Assembly (NCBI RefSeq): GCF_002234615.1
Contig: NZ_NMQW01000002.1
Span: 558,001 to 622,000, forward strand
Source of the DNA: Paenibacillus rigui
GTDB taxonomy: Bacteria; Bacillota; Bacilli; Paenibacillales; NBRC-103111
Length of the DNA: 64,000 nt
Direction of reading: 5' to 3'
The translations under genes and the position numbers were made by a program. Below are positions 61,112-64,000 of the stretch, piece after piece. The notes beneath the pieces are model-generated. The model was not told where the DNA came from, searched no databases, and was given only the letters and a program-made list of their open reading frames with translations. Position 1 is the first letter of the stretch; each line of letters begins with the position of its first letter.

Positions 61112-62196
61112 GGATCAGCGCCCCCTTGTCCCGGTCTTTCCATTCGCTCGGCAGCGGCAACGCTTAAGCCAGCGGGACGGGGTACCTGCGTTCTGTGTGT
61201 CAGCTTCGGACTAGCCGAGGGCTGCTCCTCATGCCGACTCAGCTTTGCGCCTCGGGAGTCATAAATTCCTTCGAGCGATCCGACTCCAAATCTGCTGTGG
61301 AGAATAACCAATCGGGAAAATACTTGCTCCGCTATTAGGGACTGGAGAACCGGTCTTTTTCCAATGTCATCCAACGAGCCTCCATGTGCCGTGGCTATCA
61401 CCTTGATGCCTGCATGCAGCGCTTCGCGAATCGCCTGCGCATCCTCCGGCCGCCCAATTTCATCGACGATCAGTACCTCCGGCGACATCGAACGTATCAT
61501 CATCATCATCCCTTCAGCCTTGGGGCATGCGTCCAGCACATCCGTTCTCGGTCCCAGTTCAAATCGCGGGATGCCTCTGACGCAAGCGGCCACCTCGGAG
61601 CGTTCATCCACAATGCCCACCTTGTAACCCCGTTGCAGCCCCCTCGCTCCAGCATCCGACGGTCCCGTGCTGAGAAGTCGAGCCAAGTCACGGATTAACG
61701 TCGTTTTTCCCTGCTGCGGGGGAGAAATGATCAGCGTGTGATGGACACCACCCCCCATTTCATCCATTAAAAAGGGAAGCACTTTGGCACCTGCACCTTG
61801 CTTTTCTCTCGCAATCCGGATATTGAAGCTTCCGATCTCTTTCAAAAGCTTGACTTTGCCCAGCTCCAGAACGGCTCTGCCCGCAAGCCCGACACGATGG
61901 CCTCCCTGAACGGTAATGTACCCTCTGCGAAGCTCCTCTTCGAACGTGTAAAGAGAATGCTGAGTCAAATTTTCGAGAAGCACAGCGCAGTCTTCCCTGG
62001 TAGGCCTGTATGCCTGAGCGGGATTGTCGCAAAGTCCCAAGGCTAGTGATACAAAGCTGTATCGATCCTTCCACCCGATCTCCAGCGGCCTGCCTTCCCT
62101 GACCCGTATCTCTTGTATTTCCTGAATTACTTCATTTGATAGAGTTGATAGGCTTTGCCGCAAAGGGACAGAAAAAAGCCGGAGCAGCGAATGCAT
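61105..62196 (-). CDS. spoIIIAA: Stage III sporulation protein AA, AAA+ secretion-type ATPase
   Basis: A 363-residue cytoplasmic ATPase of the VirB11/GspE type that energises the SpoIIIA channel. Walker A is ISPPQQGKTTLIRDLA, then VDERSEVAA and Walker B EVLIVDEIGRPED, with a TAHGGSL box. The ATG at 62196 follows GGGGGG. It is about 55 residues longer than the B. subtilis protein, with a Ser/Pro/Arg-rich C-terminal tail that lacks motifs. First gene of the operon, behind a sigma-E promoter. Confidence 0.95.
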   Translation of the reverse strand: MHSLLRLFSVPLRQSLSTLSNEVIQEIQEIRVREGRPLEIGWKDRYSFVSLALGLCDNPAQAYRPTREDCAVLLENLTQHSLYTFEEELRRGYITVQGGHRVGLAGRAVLELGKVKLLKEIGSFNIRIAREKQGAGAKVLPFLMDEMGGGVHHTLIISPPQQGKTTLIRDLARLLSTGPSDAGARGLQRGYKVGIVDERSEVAACVRGIPRFELGPRTDVLDACPKAEGMMMMIRSMSPEVLIVDEIGRPEDAQAIREALHAGIKVIATAHGGSLDDIGKRPVLQSLIAEQVFSRLVILHSRFGVGSLEGIYDSRGAKLSRHEEQPSASPKLTHRTQVPRPAGLSVAAAERMERPGQGGADPC

Positions 62197-62232
62197 GTCA
62201 TGATCCCCCCAAGCTGTCCATCTTTTATACTC

Positions 62233-62262
62233 ATTTCTATGCTTGGACGACTTTAATATGAC
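62233..62262 (-). promoter_or_regulatory. Sigma-E promoter of the spoIIIA operon
   Basis: Minus strand: GTCATATT (62255-62262), a 13-base spacer, CATAGAAAT (62233-62241). An almost ideal sigma-E promoter; it starts right at the end of yqhV. Confidence 0.72.
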
Positions 62263-62264
62263 AA

Positions 62265-62531
62265 TTACTTTTTTAAAATGCCGATAAAAATGCAGCTTAC
62301 CCCAACAAGTACCCACAGCATTTTTCCATAAGAAAGCTTCTCCGCCACCCCTACCAATCCAAGCGTCGTAGTAGTTAACAGCACAAAGGGACCTACCATA
62401 GCCAGTCCCGTATTGACCATCAGGGCTTTGTCGATTTGATTCAGCCGGAGCATCAGCAAGGCCGCGATAATTTCAATGCTTCCGGATAATAATCGGAGCG
62501 ACGCCATACTCAGCACAATTTTGTTTAACAT
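62265..62531 (-). CDS. yqhV: YqhV-like small membrane protein (DUF2619)
   Basis: An 88-residue protein with three membrane segments (LRLLSGSIEIIAALLMLRL, NTGLAMVGPFVLLTTTTLGLVGVA, MLWVLVGVSCIFIGIL). It lies directly before spoIIIAA as in B. subtilis; function unknown. AGGAGGAGAGCA precedes the ATG. The downstream sigma-E promoter begins within its stop region. Confidence 0.88.
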   Translation of the reverse strand: MLNKIVLSMASLRLLSGSIEIIAALLMLRLNQIDKALMVNTGLAMVGPFVLLTTTTLGLVGVAEKLSYGKMLWVLVGVSCIFIGILKK

Positions 62532-62614
62532 TGCTCTCCTCCTATGAATGAAATTTCGGTATCTTCACTTCTCTATCAATCTATGCAAGCTCGTCTCATT
62601 TTAGGCATGGTGGG

Positions 62615-62643
62615 CACAACCCCAAAATCGAATGCATATGATG
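62615..62643 (+). promoter_or_regulatory. Candidate sigma-K promoter of the comA-comB pair
   Basis: CACA (62615-62618), a 15-base spacer, GCATATGATG (62634-62643), close to the sigma-K form mACm-N15-17-gCATANNNTA. Confidence 0.38.
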
Positions 62644-62686
62644 ACACAGAAATCATTCAAAATTGTTAACAGCGAGGCGATAAAAC

Positions 62687-63511
62687 ATGGAGGTAAAGTC
62701 ACACCTGAAGTGGCACCCCCTGCTCAGCGATCCAACGGGCAAACGCAGTTTGAAACCGAGGACACTTGGCCAGACGATGGTGATTGATAAAGGCTTGGGA
62801 ATCCATGCATTAGAGGATTTATTGCAAACGGCAGGCGCACATATCGACATGTTGAAAATCGGGTTCGGCACCTCACCCTTGTACAGCACCGAGCTGCTCA
62901 AACAAAAAATCGATATGATCAAATCGCATCAGATCCTCGTATACCCTGGTGGTACTTTCCTTGAAGTGGCAATACAGCAGGATGCTCTGGATGCTTATTT
63001 TGATATGATCAGCTGCCTCGGATTTAATGGCTTGGAGATTTCAGACGGGACCATCGATGTGCCCAGAAGCCAGCGGAGCGAGCTCATTCGGCGTGGCGTC
63101 AGGGATGGATTCACGGTCATAACCGAATATGGTAAAAAATGCTGGGGCTCGTCGATCGAAATCGAAGAGTTGATAGAGACCGTCGTGATTGACGCGGAAC
63201 TCGGAGCGAGTCTGATCACTATCGAGGGACGGGAATCGGGGAAAGGCGTCGGGATTTATGACGAGCAGGGCGGATGCAAAGATAAAGATATCGAGAGGGT
63301 GCTGACGAGAGTGCCGAGCAGCAATCTTCTGCTTTGGGAGGCACCGCACAAGGACCAGCAGGTACACCTGCTCAATATGCTTGGTACGGACATTCATCTG
63401 GGGAATATCTCCCCATCCGATGTGATTTCATTAGAAGCGCTGCGCAGAGGGCTTCGCTCCGATACGCTGCATTTAGGCAAAACGGCCGGATGGGATCATT
63501 GGGAAATTTAA
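62687..63511 (+). CDS. comA: Phosphosulfolactate synthase
   Basis: A 274-residue (beta/alpha)8 enzyme that adds sulfite to phosphoenolpyruvate. Family motifs are KPRTLGQTMVIDKGLGIHAL, DMLKIGFGTSPLY, VYPGGTFLEVA, GFNGLEISDGTIDVP and EAPHKDQQVHLLNMLG. Made known as ComA of coenzyme M synthesis in methanogens; in Bacillus (YitD) it leads to 3-sulfolactate stored in spores. Followed by comB, so spore sulfolactate is the likely product here. The start has a weak GCGAGGCG site. Confidence 0.93.
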   Translation: MEVKSHLKWHPLLSDPTGKRSLKPRTLGQTMVIDKGLGIHALEDLLQTAGAHIDMLKIGFGTSPLYSTELLKQKIDMIKSHQILVYPGGTFLEVAIQQDALDAYFDMISCLGFNGLEISDGTIDVPRSQRSELIRRGVRDGFTVITEYGKKCWGSSIEIEELIETVVIDAELGASLITIEGRESGKGVGIYDEQGGCKDKDIERVLTRVPSSNLLLWEAPHKDQQVHLLNMLGTDIHLGNISPSDVISLEALRRGLRSDTLHLGKTAGWDHWEI

Positions 63512-63525
63512 TTGCTTCGCAAAAA

Positions 63526-63552
63526 CCAGCTCATGCTGATGAGCTGACTTTT
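63526..63552 (+). terminator. Hairpin between comA and comB
   Basis: CAGCTCATGCTGATGAGCTG followed by ACTTTTC. Weak T-run, so possibly an attenuator that lowers comB expression. Confidence 0.45.
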
Positions 63553-63583
63553 CAGAGGAAAGTCAATAGGAGGTTTTCATAAA

Positions 63584-64000
63584 GTGGAGATTATGGTAAT
63601 CCCCAGCGTCAATGAAGCGCGAGCGGATGACCTTACGAACAAAACCGTGATTGTCATAGATGTGCTGCGAGCCACCAGCACGATGCTGACGGCCTTGGCC
63701 CACGGCTGCAAGGAAATCTTCCCGGTCGAGACTGTACTCCAGGCTAAACAGCTGCAGCAGTCCCATTACTTAATGGGCGGGGAACGCGCTTGTAAAAAAA
63801 TACCCGGCTTCGATCTAGGCAATTCCCCCTTTGAGTATATGGGAGACCACATTGCCGGCAGATCACTTATTTTTACGACAACGAACGGAACTCGTGCCAT
63901 TCAAAAAGCACATAAAGCCGGAACCATCCTCGCAGGTACACTGCTCAACGGCAAAGCTTGCGCCACCGCAGCCATTGCCCTGCGCAAAGACATTGTCATC
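63584..64000 (+). CDS. comB: 2-phosphosulfolactate phosphatase (partial, N-terminal part)
   Basis: About 139 N-terminal residues; the gene runs off the right edge. The family motifs IDVLRATSTMLTAL, LMGGERACKKIPGFDLGNSP and TTTNGTRAI are clear. It dephosphorylates phosphosulfolactate to sulfolactate, the step after ComA. The start is taken as the GTG at 63584, ten bases after AGGAGG; the in-frame ATG three codons on is possible. Confidence 0.92.
   Translation, partial: MEIMVIPSVNEARADDLTNKTVIVIDVLRATSTMLTALAHGCKEIFPVETVLQAKQLQQSHYLMGGERACKKIPGFDLGNSPFEYMGDHIAGRSLIFTTTNGTRAIQKAHKAGTILAGTLLNGKACATAAIALRKDIVI

Overview
The window is 64 kb of a spore-forming low-GC Gram-positive chromosome, most likely Paenibacillus or a close relative. 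This rests on gene content, on strong AGGAGG-type ribosome binding sites with frequent TTG/GTG starts, and on order that follows the Bacillus subtilis block from spoIIIA through spo0A, bkd, fur, xerD and sigF to lysA and rib almost gene for gene. Most genes lie on the minus strand, so the biological order runs from high to low coordinates. No rRNA, tRNA, prophage, IS element or CRISPR array was seen.

Right end, reading leftwards: two sulfolactate genes (comA, comB partial, plus strand), yqhV, and the complete spoIIIAA-AH engulfment channel operon behind a convincing sigma-E promoter. Next come a GerPA/GerPF-type spore protein, a plus-strand LysM-GH18 spore enzyme, accB-accC, an Asp23/AmaP/DUF2273 envelope group, nusB, folD, xseA, xseB, ispA, a roughly 0.7 kb non-coding block that I read as OLE RNA, its membrane partner OapA, dxs, tlyA, a membrane-anchored unknown, argR, recN, spoIVB and spo0A.

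Middle: two small genes, one with a textbook forespore promoter; a three-gene SteA / GT2 glycosyltransferase / MraY-like cluster; DUF2627; and the branched-chain 2-oxoacid dehydrogenase operon (lpdV, bkdAA, bkdAB, bkdB) with an internal promoter carrying a FapR-type operator. Then follow a Prli42-like micro-protein, a PepT-like peptidase, a DUF3866 protein convergently overlapping an unusually long MciZ-like gene, nudF, an EndoQ-like PHP protein, spoIIM, fur, lepB, ald, yqzK and xerD.

Left end: drm, two tandem purine nucleoside phosphorylases (one with a remodelled base-binding site), a 27-residue forespore-type peptide, a YvyF-like zinc protein, a CuA-type cupredoxin, pdp, dacF, and spoIIAA-spoIIAB-sigF behind a sigma-H promoter with Spo0A-like boxes. 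A bacterial nitric oxide synthase and a DUF378 gene follow, then spoVAA, spoVAB and spoVAF without spoVAC/AD/AE, then lysA, ppiB, and an FMN-riboswitch-controlled rib operon (ribD, ribE, ribBA partial).

The genes serve three connected programmes: sporulation control and morphogenesis; spore properties and germination; and housekeeping precursor synthesis (riboflavin, lysine, isoprenoids, malonyl-CoA, branched-chain primers, nucleoside salvage). Two dispersed intergenic repeat families add non-coding structure. One places a co-varying hairpin just upstream of the ribosome binding site of nudF, accC and fur.
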